Shown: positions 18,063-26,101 of the stretch, in pieces | Position numbering within the stretch: the stretch's first letter is position 1 | Layout: the number at the start of each line of letters is the position of its first letter | Source: Flavobacterium sp. | GTDB taxonomy: Bacteria; Bacteroidota; Bacteroidia; Flavobacteriales; Flavobacteriaceae | NCBI GenBank assembly: GCA_029946065.1 | Contig: JAQSDU010000014.1 | Location: 305,260 to 369,259 of the forward strand | Direction of reading: 5' to 3' | DNA length: 64,000 nt | Notes under the pieces: model-generated | Databases searched by the model: none | The model's input: the letters and a program-made list of their open reading frames with translations, nothing else | Told to the model about the DNA's origin: nothing | Position numbers and translations under genes: made by a program

Positions 18063-18803
18063 CTATAGGTTAATCGTATATGAATTTCCATTAATAACAA
18101 GCGTTGCCGTAGTATCACCATTGAAAGTGATGGCACCGTTATAGGTATATTGGTTTCCAGTTGAAGATACGCCAGTAAAAACCACTGTTGCTGTACCCGA
18201 CACAATTTGATGTGTGGTTTTGTTCACAACGATATCATTTAACGAATACGTGAGCGTACTGCTAAAAGTATTTTGATTCCGCACTTTCGATACTTGCGTT
18301 CCTGTTCGTACATAGCTTCCGTTGAAAAGCGTATTGGCAGCAGCATCTAAATCTGAAATGGTCCATTGCGCAGCAGCGTTATCATCCGAAGACATTCTCG
18401 GCGTATCATAGTCGCCAGTACGATTGGCTTGATAACTAAAACTTTGCGCAGCACCATCAGCATTACAGCTCAATTGATAGCTACAAGTGGCACTATAATT
18501 ATAATCATAGCTGGTTGAACTGTAATTTTCTGCATAAGCAACTGAATACGATTGCCCACAATTTAAGTTTGGCGTAGCGGTGTAAAGATTTTCGTCTCTA
18601 GCATAATCTATGACAGTATTCATCGTTTTTGTCATACCGTTGGCATCTTCAGATAACGTGTTGTCAATTGCATCAACAACTTCCGATTCCTGAATAGATG
18701 AACCGTTATCATCGTTGCTGTTACAAGAATTTAATGACAAAGCACTTACCAATAAAAAGGCAACCATTTTTGTTCCTTTTTGAAATACATTTTTTCTTTT
18801 CAT
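18063..18803 (-). CDS. Lipoprotein of unknown function
   Basis: 246 residues. The N-terminus (MKRKNVFQKGTKMVAFLLVSALSLNSC) is a lipoprotein signal with a lipidated Cys27 followed by an acidic Asn/Asp spacer, the kind that marks surface lipoproteins in Bacteroidetes. The mature part has three further cysteines (NLNCG, SATCSYQLSC) and then beta strands rich in Ser/Thr (SGTATVVFTGVSSTG, YNGAITFNGDTTATL). No named family is recognised. A TACTTTTG box on the minus strand at 18832-18839 lies 28 bp upstream of the start, giving a short leader, so it probably has its own promoter. Confidence 0.75.
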   Translation of the reverse strand: MKRKNVFQKGTKMVAFLLVSALSLNSCNSNDDNGSSIQESEVVDAIDNTLSEDANGMTKTMNTVIDYARDENLYTATPNLNCGQSYSVAYAENYSSTSYDYNYSATCSYQLSCNADGAAQSFSYQANRTGDYDTPRMSSDDNAAAQWTISDLDAAANTLFNGSYVRTGTQVSKVRNQNTFSSTLTYSLNDIVVNKTTHQIVSGTATVVFTGVSSTGNQYTYNGAITFNGDTTATLVINGNSYTINL

Positions 18804-18831
18804 GATGTTATATTTTTTAAAGTTTATACTT

Positions 18832-18839
18832 CAAAAGTA
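18832..18839 (-). promoter_or_regulatory. -7 box upstream of the lipoprotein gene
   Basis: TACTTTTG on the minus strand, 28 bp upstream of the ATG at 18803; no clear -33 box at the right distance. Confidence 0.45.
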
Positions 18840-18914
18840 GCAGCAATGTTTTTTGGTATTCTTAAAAAATATCTGAAAGTGACAAAAGAATAAATGAATG
18901 GTAAAATACTGAAT

Positions 18915-19682
18915 TTAAACGTTTTCAATCCATTTTAAAAATAATGGCGATTTGGTTTTACTAACAATTATATCCTCAGAAGTAGGCATGAGCAATCGCA
19001 CCAATAACCTTCTGGTGTAATAGTTTTCTATGGTATGTATGGCAGTTCGATTGATGATGAATTGTCTGTTTGCTTTAAAAAATAATTGCGGATTAACGCC
19101 TTGTTCAATTTCGTCTAATGCCTGATTGATGAAGTGTTTTTTTCCTTCAAATGTGTGCAGATAAACAGTGCCTAATTCATAATGAAAGTAGGCGATATTG
19201 TCTGTTTTAATAGGAATTATTTTTTCTTGATGGTGTATGAGTATTGTCTTTTTATACTGCTGCTTCAAATCATTCATCAAAAATTTTTTGATATTCTCAT
19301 TACCGTTTGATGTCGTAAAAGTTTGCTTTAACAGCTTATATTTATTGATGCTTTGTATCAGTTTTTCTTCATCGATGGGTTTTAGCAAATAATCGATGCT
19401 AAAGGTTTTAAAAGCCTCAATGGCATATTCATCAAAAGCGGTGCAAAATATTATGGGCGATTTTACCGCTACCCGTTTATAAATTTCAAAACTCAATCCG
19501 TCGGCCAATTGGATATCCGAAAAAATAATATCAGGCTCTGCATTTTCCTTTAACCAACGAACAGCTTCGGTTATAGTAGCTAAAATGGCAACAACAACAA
19601 CATCATCAAAAGTTTTCTCTATGTCTTTTTGAAGTTCTCTAGCAGTTTTTATTTCGTCTTCAATAAGGAGTATCGTGATCAT
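18915..19682 (-). CDS. LytTR-family response regulator
   Basis: 255 residues. Residues 1-118 form a receiver domain with the acidic pair (LIEDE), the phosphoacceptor Asp in PDIIFSDIQLADGLSFEIY (the D of SDI), and the conserved Lys in YLLKPID. Residues about 150-250 are a LytTR DNA-binding domain (TDNIAYFHYELGTVYLHTFEGK, FFKANRQFIINRTAIHTIENYY). LytTR regulators bind as dimers to paired motifs about ten bases apart. The cognate kinase is probably the LytS-like gene two genes upstream on the same strand. Possible targets include the desaturase gene between them and the downstream lipoprotein. Confidence 0.92.
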   Translation of the reverse strand: MITILLIEDEIKTARELQKDIEKTFDDVVVVAILATITEAVRWLKENAEPDIIFSDIQLADGLSFEIYKRVAVKSPIIFCTAFDEYAIEAFKTFSIDYLLKPIDEEKLIQSINKYKLLKQTFTTSNGNENIKKFLMNDLKQQYKKTILIHHQEKIIPIKTDNIAYFHYELGTVYLHTFEGKKHFINQALDEIEQGVNPQLFFKANRQFIINRTAIHTIENYYTRRLLVRLLMPTSEDIIVSKTKSPLFLKWIENV

Positions 19683-19692
19683 TTGTCCGAAT

Positions 19693-20409
19693 TTATTTTT
19701 CTAAAGTATTGAATAATCTGTCCCAGAAAGTAAAATACAAACCATAGTTGTTTTTAGCTTTTTCATGGTGCAAGTTATGGTTTGTCGCCGTATTAATCCA
19801 CTTGCCAAAAGTTGAGTTGGCGAATCGCTTCGGAATTAATTCATAGCCCAAATGCCCATAAATATTGAACAAAATCATAAAAAGCATAAAGATGGCAATG
19901 GCAATTTTATGCATCGGAATGGTAAATACAATAATCAATATGACAGCACCTTCAAAAATAGCTTCGGAAGGATGGAAAGAATAAGCTGAAAACGGATTGG
20001 GATTGGTTGATTTATGATGAACCAAATGCATATACCTAAAAAACTTTTTGTGGTGCATTATTCGGTGCATAAAATAAAAATAGGCATCGTGAATTAAAAT
20101 CGCCAAAACAACACTAAACAACATATACACAAGACTATGATCTTGAACATTGTCGTATATTTTTGTCCATTTTTTAATATCAGCATCAAAAATCAAAAAA
20201 CCATAACCGGCAAAAATCAATATCGTAAATAGGGAATGTTTTAGTTCTCTAACATAGTCTTTATGTTTTGGAAATTTTTGCTGGATTTTGAGTTGTACTA
20301 CTTTTAATCGAAATATTTTATAAAATAACAAATAGGCCAAACCTGTAAGGATAAAATACCTTAAACTAATTAAAAGCGCAAAAACGATATAATTATTTCC
20401 TGAAATCAT
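19693..20409 (-). CDS. Sterol desaturase / fatty acid hydroxylase superfamily membrane protein
   Basis: 238 residues with four or more membrane segments. The three His clusters of this di-iron family are present: HDAYFYFMHRIMHH (HxxxxxxxH..HH), MHLVHHKS (HxxHH), and further down NHNLHHEKAKNNYGLYFTFWDRLF (HxxHH with the usual end). The family hydroxylates or desaturates lipid or sterol chains at the membrane with O2 and an electron donor. The bacterial members act on lipids, but the substrate here is unknown. It lies between a LytS-type kinase (2 bp gap) and its response regulator (10 bp gap), so it is in the same transcript. Confidence 0.88.
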   Translation of the reverse strand: MISGNNYIVFALLISLRYFILTGLAYLLFYKIFRLKVVQLKIQQKFPKHKDYVRELKHSLFTILIFAGYGFLIFDADIKKWTKIYDNVQDHSLVYMLFSVVLAILIHDAYFYFMHRIMHHKKFFRYMHLVHHKSTNPNPFSAYSFHPSEAIFEGAVILIIVFTIPMHKIAIAIFMLFMILFNIYGHLGYELIPKRFANSTFGKWINTATNHNLHHEKAKNNYGLYFTFWDRLFNTLEK

Positions 20410-20411
20410 GA

Positions 20412-21419
20412 TTATAAAATTGGGATTATAACGGTAAAAACGCCATCGATACTGGCTACAACAATATTTTGTTCGGAAAGAATTTGATAGCGGTACCGTA
20501 TGTTTTCCAATCCTTTTCCGGTTGAAATTTCGGTGGTTAGTTTTGGCTGAATCGTATTGCTAATAATAATGTTATCATCATTGTAGCGCGCTATCGTTAT
20601 TTTCAACGGGTTTTTAACCGACGTTACGTTGTGTTTGATGGCATTTTCGATTAAAAGTTGCAAAACCAACGGCGGAATTTTCTTGTCGACAATAGCCATC
20701 GGAAGGTTATTTTCTACTTGCAATGCGTCCTCAAATCGCTCTTTCAGGATATACAGATAGGATTCGGTAAACTCTAATTCTTCTTGAAGCGAAACCAGAT
20801 CGTTTTCATTCAAATTCAATAAATAGCGGTAAACATTGGATAATTTATTGATGTATTTTTTAGCGCTTTCATCTGCAACCATTGTGCGAAGCGTACTCAA
20901 TGAATTAAAAAGAAAATGCGGACTGATTTGTTGCTTTAACGATGCCAATTGCGCTTCTAGTTTTTCTTTTCGCAATTGGGCTATTTCTAATTGATTTTTT
21001 TGTTTCTCAAGAAGCAATTTCAGATAAAAAACAACAAAATAAATGATGCCGCTAAAAAGAACACCACGCACGAACAATATAAGATTTTCATTCTGTTTAT
21101 TCAATGCTTCCATCAACGGAAAATCGTTGTTGAGCAGCTTGAAATGAAAAACAAAATGATTGATAACAATATGGTATCCAATTGAAAAAACACCCGTAAT
21201 CGTTAAATAAAGTGAAAAACTTCTTGCCAATTTCCAATTTTTTGCGACCATGTATTGTGCAAAATACCAGTAGATAAAATTTAGCAGGAATATATAAATG
21301 AAGTGCGCGGTTAAATTCCAAATATCACTTTGTTCAAAGCGTATGAATCTTGGAATGGTAATCAAAATGCTAATGATTAGCGTGATGATTAAACCTTTTT
21401 TTAGACTATCTCTTTCCAT
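20412..21419 (-). CDS. LytS-like sensor histidine kinase (His_kinase family)
   Basis: 335 residues from the ATG at 21419. A longer TTG start at 21473 is less likely because a minus-strand -7 box TATCTTTG (21436-21443) lies between the two. About four membrane helices (residues 10-150) lead to a coiled coil (LLEKQKNQLEIAQLRKEKLE), then the His_kinase box LKQQISPHFLFNSLSTLR, whose His is the phosphorylation site, and an ATPase region (IPPLVLQLLIENAIKHN, then GKGLENIRYR). This is the histidine kinase family that pairs with LytTR regulators. It is first in a kinase-desaturase-regulator operon. The membrane-sensing signal is unknown; the input domain is short and lacks a recognised ligand fold. 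Confidence 0.88.
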   Translation of the reverse strand: MERDSLKKGLIITLIISILITIPRFIRFEQSDIWNLTAHFIYIFLLNFIYWYFAQYMVAKNWKLARSFSLYLTITGVFSIGYHIVINHFVFHFKLLNNDFPLMEALNKQNENLILFVRGVLFSGIIYFVVFYLKLLLEKQKNQLEIAQLRKEKLEAQLASLKQQISPHFLFNSLSTLRTMVADESAKKYINKLSNVYRYLLNLNENDLVSLQEELEFTESYLYILKERFEDALQVENNLPMAIVDKKIPPLVLQLLIENAIKHNVTSVKNPLKITIARYNDDNIIISNTIQPKLTTEISTGKGLENIRYRYQILSEQNIVVASIDGVFTVIIPIL

Positions 21420-21435
21420 TTCAGTAAAATATAAA

Positions 21436-21443
21436 CAAAGATA
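21436..21443 (-). promoter_or_regulatory. -7 box of the LytS-like operon
   Basis: TATCTTTG on the minus strand, 16 bp upstream of the ATG at 21419. It supports that start. Confidence 0.45.
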
Positions 21444-21550
21444 GTTTAATGCTACCGCTCCGCTAAAAACCAAGTGAATGAAATGGGCAAAATACAGTTT
21501 GAATGGACAAAACCAATAGCGCTGCAGTATGTTGGAGATTAATTTTTGAT

Positions 21551-23947
21551 TTAATTCACCAATTCTTCTATCGTTGCGAACAATTGTTCTTTGTTAATCG
21601 GTTTGGTCAAATAATCGTTCATGCCAATTTCTTTGATGCGCAGTTTTGTAGCTTCCATCGCATCGGCAGTCACCGCAACAATCGGAATTTGCGTATTTAT
21701 TGTTCCGGCTTCGCCATTTCTTATTGCAATTGTCGCTTCATATCCATCCATAATTGGCATTTGCAAATCCATCAAAATGATGTCAAATGCACCGGCTTTT
21801 AGCGCATCAAGACATTCTTGTCCATTATTCACATAAACCAATGATGCATTTTCCCAGCTTTTCGTAATCATCTTAATCACGATTTGGTTGATGGCATTGT
21901 CTTCTACCACAAGAATACTTTTGTTGTTCATATTGAAAGTTGGCATCGTATTCAAAACCGCCGCTTTCATCTGCACAACGGCAATTGGAAAGTCTAAAGT
22001 AATTTTGCACACTGTTCCTTTGTTCACTTCACTATTCATTTCAATAGTGCCATGTTGCATGTCCACAAGCGTTTTTACAATAAATAAACCCAATCCGAGT
22101 CCGCCAAATTTTCGCTTATTATTGATGCTTTCTTGTGTAAAAGAATCAAAAATTCGATTCATTTTTTCTTTTGGAATTCCAACTCCCGAATCCGTTACCG
22201 TCATGACAAGACTGGCTTTTGTGCCTGGAATAAGCTGCGCGCCAACTTCTAATTTCACGAAACCTTCAGAAGTAAATTTCACTGCATTGCTAATAACGTT
22301 ATTGACAATTTGCGTGAGTCGCATGGCATCGCCAATCAAGACTTCCGGAATATTATCTGCAAACGAATATTCAAAACCAATACCGTTGTCTTTGGCAATG
22401 ATTTCGGCATTGTGACGCACTTGTTCCAGTATTTTTAAAGGTTCAAAGTTAACTTCCTCTAACTTAATTTCATTTTTTTGTATGCGGGAAAAATCCAAAA
22501 TATCGTTAATGGAACTCAAAAGGCTATTCGATGAATATTTGATGATCTGGCAGTTTTTCCGAATTTTCTCATCAATTACTTCTTTAGAAATCGAGTCAAT
22601 CAAATTCATAATTGCATTTAACGGTGTACGCAATTCGTGGCTGATATTGGAAAGGAAATAGGACTTCAGTTCACTCAACTCTTCCGCCCTAACAAGTGCT
22701 AATCTTGTGAGCTCCTCGCGTTCCCGTTTGATGGTACTGATGAAATTCGCCATCGCAAGTGAAAGGAATAATATTTCTGCTCCAGTGCCGAATTTCGTAC
22801 TGTTTTCGGTAAAAAAAGAATTCGGCAACAGACTGAAATTGTTCATGATAAAGATAACAAAACCCAAGATCAGACATAATACACCGGCAGTGAAAAACCC
22901 ATCAATGGGTCCTTTTTTCATATATAAAGTGATCACTGATGATACAATCAAAATCAGTACAATCAAACCAAACAAATTGGCCAAACGGTAGGAGTACTCT
23001 AAAAAAGAAGGCACAAATAATACGGTCAAAAACATAATCGCCACGCAAATATAAAGCGCATTGAAAGCCTTGCTGATCCATTTGCTGTACAGTCGGATTC
23101 GCAGGAATTCCTGTGCATACTTACCCAGGAAAAAAGTAGAAATACAAGCGAAAATAATCACTGCACGATTCGAGAAATAGCCACCGCTTGGTACAAAATA
23201 CTGATAAAAATAACCGTCAAGCGACAATTGCATAAATCCAATAAAAATCACATAAAGGCTGTAATACAAGAAACTTTTTTCTTTTAATCCGAAAAAGAAA
23301 AACATATAAATCAACGAAACAATAATCAAAACGCCATAAAAATTACCAAAAACAAGTTGCTCGAGCGTACTGGTTTGCATAAAATTTTGTTCAGAACGCA
23401 GTAATATTGGCATGTTAATGACTTCTCCGTCACTTTTGAGGTGCAAGTAAAAATCTTTTTTATCGTTAGGAGCAATGTCAATTCTAAAAACCGGCTTCCG
23501 ATAGCCAAAACTGCGTGCTGCAAAAGGCATGTCGTCGCCACTTTTGAAAGAAGTGATGGAATCATTTGCGCCAACAATATACAAATGCACCAAATCTGTT
23601 ACAGGACGTGCCGTTTCGAGATAATAAATAATATGGGAACTGCTTTCATTGCGCAAACTAAACTTTACCCAATAATTATCTTTTGTAAAACCGATATTGG
23701 TATTCTCGCCTTTTACCTTAAAGAATTTTAAATTAGAACTGCCGTCGATAACTTGATTGATGCTGAAATTATTTTGTCCGGCATCGGCAATGGAAGCATA
23801 ATTATGAAGTGAGATTTTTTCGGGAAAAGTGCTGTTGGTACTTTTTTCGTGAAAAATATATTGGGCATTTACACCTATAAAACCCATAAGGCACATTAAA
23901 ACAAGAAGCCCTTTTTTACGGGAAGCTAAAAAGTAGTGGTTCAACAT
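21551..23947 (-). CDS. Hybrid histidine kinase with 7TMR-DISM sensor and receiver domain
   Basis: 798 residues: signal peptide, a periplasmic 7TMR-DISMED2-like beta domain (about 30-190, with DNYWVKFSLRNESSSHIIYYLE), a seven-helix 7TMR-DISM membrane part (about 200-400), a coiled coil, a HisKA domain (FLSNISHELRTPLNAIMNL with the His), a HATPase domain (VNNVISNAVKF, DSGVGIPKEKM, GGLGLGLFIVK) and a C-terminal receiver with LVVEDN, the phosphoacceptor Asp in ILMDLQMPIMDGYE, and TKPIN. Such hybrids sense small molecules or sugars in the periplasm and pass phosphate on to a phosphotransfer protein or other regulator that is not in this window. It is transcribed alone. Confidence 0.92.
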   Translation of the reverse strand: MLNHYFLASRKKGLLVLMCLMGFIGVNAQYIFHEKSTNSTFPEKISLHNYASIADAGQNNFSINQVIDGSSNLKFFKVKGENTNIGFTKDNYWVKFSLRNESSSHIIYYLETARPVTDLVHLYIVGANDSITSFKSGDDMPFAARSFGYRKPVFRIDIAPNDKKDFYLHLKSDGEVINMPILLRSEQNFMQTSTLEQLVFGNFYGVLIIVSLIYMFFFFGLKEKSFLYYSLYVIFIGFMQLSLDGYFYQYFVPSGGYFSNRAVIIFACISTFFLGKYAQEFLRIRLYSKWISKAFNALYICVAIMFLTVLFVPSFLEYSYRLANLFGLIVLILIVSSVITLYMKKGPIDGFFTAGVLCLILGFVIFIMNNFSLLPNSFFTENSTKFGTGAEILFLSLAMANFISTIKREREELTRLALVRAEELSELKSYFLSNISHELRTPLNAIMNLIDSISKEVIDEKIRKNCQIIKYSSNSLLSSINDILDFSRIQKNEIKLEEVNFEPLKILEQVRHNAEIIAKDNGIGFEYSFADNIPEVLIGDAMRLTQIVNNVISNAVKFTSEGFVKLEVGAQLIPGTKASLVMTVTDSGVGIPKEKMNRIFDSFTQESINNKRKFGGLGLGLFIVKTLVDMQHGTIEMNSEVNKGTVCKITLDFPIAVVQMKAAVLNTMPTFNMNNKSILVVEDNAINQIVIKMITKSWENASLVYVNNGQECLDALKAGAFDIILMDLQMPIMDGYEATIAIRNGEAGTINTQIPIVAVTADAMEATKLRIKEIGMNDYLTKPINKEQLFATIEELVN

Positions 23948-24104
23948 GGGTAAATGTTTGTTATTTGGTTTTGTTATTTACGACGAAAAAAGAATGTCGG
24001 ATTTACTGTCGTTAAAAATACCTAAAAACACTATTATTTTTAACGGAATATAAATAGAATTGCTGCTTTTTCTTACTAATTTAGTCGGCAAACAAACTGC
24101 CCAC

Positions 24105-25613
24105 ATGAGAAAACAATTTTTTATTTTCGGCATTACCGTGTTGCTTATTGCTTCAATTACAGCCTATTATTATAAGTATAGTATATTTTTTCCACTGACG
24201 ATTCTATTGATTATCGTTGTCGGGATTACGAATACCTTTCAGAAGAAGCATGCCATTCTGCGGAATTTTCCGGTTTTGGGTTATTTTAGGTATCTATTCG
24301 AATTCATTTCGCCGGAAATTCAGCAATATTTTATTGAACGAAGCACCGACGGAAAACCGTTTTCGCGAAACCAGCGTTCCCTCGCCTACCAGCGTGCCAA
24401 GAACATTGATGCTACTACGCCTTTTGGTACGCAACTCGATATCAATACTTCTAGCTATGAAGGCATCAAACATTCTATTTATCCTGCAAAAGTCAATTCA
24501 GCATTACCACGTATTGTCGTTGGTGGTCCAGATTGTAAGCAACCTTATTCTGCTTCATTGCTCAATATTTCGGCGATGAGTTTTGGTTCCCTTAGCGAAA
24601 ATGCCATCGTTGCCTTGAACAAAGGTGCTGCAAAAGGCAGTTTTTATCACAATACTGGCGAAGGCGGATTGACGGAATTTCACCTGCAAGGCGGCGATGT
24701 TACTTGGCAAATTGGTACAGGCTATTTCGGCTGCCGCGATGATGAAGGCAATTTTAGCGCGGAAAAATTCGAAATAAAAGCCAACAATCCATTGGTAAAA
24801 ATGATCGAAATAAAATTATCCCAAGGTGCAAAACCCGGACATGGCGGCGTTTTACCGGCAGCTAAAAATACCGAACTGATTGCGAAAATCCGTGATGTAA
24901 AACCTTTTGTAACCATACTTTCGCCACCTGGGCATTCCGCTTTTTCTGATGCCAAAGGATTGGTGAATTTTGTGGCAAAATTAAGAGAATTATCTAAAGG
25001 TAAGCCAATTGGATTTAAACTATGCATTGGGCAAACACAAGAATTTGAAGCCATTTGCCAGGAAATGATTGCGCAAAATTGCTTTCCGGATTTCATTACC
25101 GTTGACGGTGCGGAAGGCGGAACAGGAGCTGCACCACTCGAGTTTTCTGACGGTGTCGGAATGCCATTGGAACCAGCACTAATATTCGTCAATAAAACAT
25201 TAGTGAATTTTAATATCCGTAATAAAATTAGGGTAATTGCAAGTGGAAAAATAATTTCGGGTTACTCCATTTTAAGGGCGATTGCATTGGGTGCCGATAT
25301 GTGCAACAGTGCCCGTGGATTTATGTTTTCGCTGGGCTGCATTCAGGCTCTGCGTTGCAACAACAACCAATGTCCGACCGGCGTAGCAACACAGGATAAA
25401 ATGCTGATGAAAGGACTAGCGGTTACTGATAAATCGGAGCGCGTTTACCATTTTCATAAAAATACGCTTCATGCTGCAAACGAACTTTTAGCGGCAGCGG
25501 GAAAAAATAGTTTTAGCGAAGTCGATATCAATATCTTCATGCGTGGCGATGAATTTACGAAGCTTTCTGATTTGTATTTTCCCGATATTCTACAAAATGT
25601 AACCCGTGAATAG
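24105..25613 (+). CDS. FMN-binding glutamate synthase family protein
   Basis: 502 residues from the ATG at 24105; the upstream TTG at 24060 gives no better signal. Two N-terminal membrane helices (about 5-45) anchor the protein, followed by a glutamate-synthase central/FMN TIM-barrel domain: SAMSFGSLSENAI, GEGGLTEFHL, GHGGVLPA, VDGAEGGTGAAPLEFSDGVG, then the Cys cluster LGCIQALRCNNNQCPTGVATQ that in large GltB subunits holds a 3Fe-4S centre. The stand-alone family lacks the amidotransferase part, and its reaction is not settled (glutamate synthase activity or an oxidoreductase on another substrate). Its stop overlaps the start of a DUF2809 gene, so the two are translationally coupled. Confidence 0.88.
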   Translation: MRKQFFIFGITVLLIASITAYYYKYSIFFPLTILLIIVVGITNTFQKKHAILRNFPVLGYFRYLFEFISPEIQQYFIERSTDGKPFSRNQRSLAYQRAKNIDATTPFGTQLDINTSSYEGIKHSIYPAKVNSALPRIVVGGPDCKQPYSASLLNISAMSFGSLSENAIVALNKGAAKGSFYHNTGEGGLTEFHLQGGDVTWQIGTGYFGCRDDEGNFSAEKFEIKANNPLVKMIEIKLSQGAKPGHGGVLPAAKNTELIAKIRDVKPFVTILSPPGHSAFSDAKGLVNFVAKLRELSKGKPIGFKLCIGQTQEFEAICQEMIAQNCFPDFITVDGAEGGTGAAPLEFSDGVGMPLEPALIFVNKTLVNFNIRNKIRVIASGKIISGYSILRAIALGADMCNSARGFMFSLGCIQALRCNNNQCPTGVATQDKMLMKGLAVTDKSERVYHFHKNTLHAANELLAAAGKNSFSEVDINIFMRGDEFTKLSDLYFPDILQNVTRE

Positions 25614-25983
25614 CCGTTTTCGGTATTTCATAGTTGTTCTTTTTGTCGTCGGATGTGGTATACTTTCGAGACAAATCGACTATATTCCTTTTTGCGTCGG
25701 CGATATGCTTTATGCGGTGATGATTTATTTCGGATGCTGCTTTATTTTTCCTAAAATAAGACCTGAAAAAATAGCTATTGTGGCTTTGGCGATTTGCTTT
25801 TTTATCGAAATTTCACAACTGTACCAACCCGAATGGCTGACTACCATACGTAAAACCAAGTTAGGACATTATGCATTGGGCGAAGGTTTTTTGTGGAGTG
25901 ATTTATTGGCTTATGCTATTGGTATCGCAACTGCCGGATTTTTAGATCTATTTCTTTTGCGAAAGGCAGCTTCCTCTATATGA
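25606..25983 (+). CDS. DUF2809-family membrane protein
   Basis: 125 residues from a GTG at 25606, 8 bp inside the end of the upstream gene. Four membrane helices (RYFIVVLFVVGCGIL, AVMIYFGCCFIFP, KIAIVALAICFFIEIS, DLLAYAIGIATAGFLDL) with ISQLYQPEWLTTIRKTKLGHYALGEGFLWSD between helices three and four, the signature of DUF2809 proteins. Function unknown. The overlap suggests that it serves the same step as the membrane-anchored glutamate synthase-like protein; that is inference. Confidence 0.85.
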   Translation: MNSRFRYFIVVLFVVGCGILSRQIDYIPFCVGDMLYAVMIYFGCCFIFPKIRPEKIAIVALAICFFIEISQLYQPEWLTTIRKTKLGHYALGEGFLWSDLLAYAIGIATAGFLDLFLLRKAASSI

Positions 25984-26101
25984 TAGCGATTAGTCACTAC
26001 ATATAAAAAAGCACCGTGTTTGTTAAAACTGCTGTTAAAAAAAAATCAAATGCCATAGTATGTCGTGAAAAACAATTCAAATCGAATTACAACCAATGGT
26101 A

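Noticed and set aside
24722..25192. 156-codon open frame on the minus strand inside the glutamate synthase-like gene
   Set aside because: It lies wholly within a well-supported gene, has no domain, and is a shadow of its codon use; other long antisense frames (12830-13366, 21888-22415) are the same kind.
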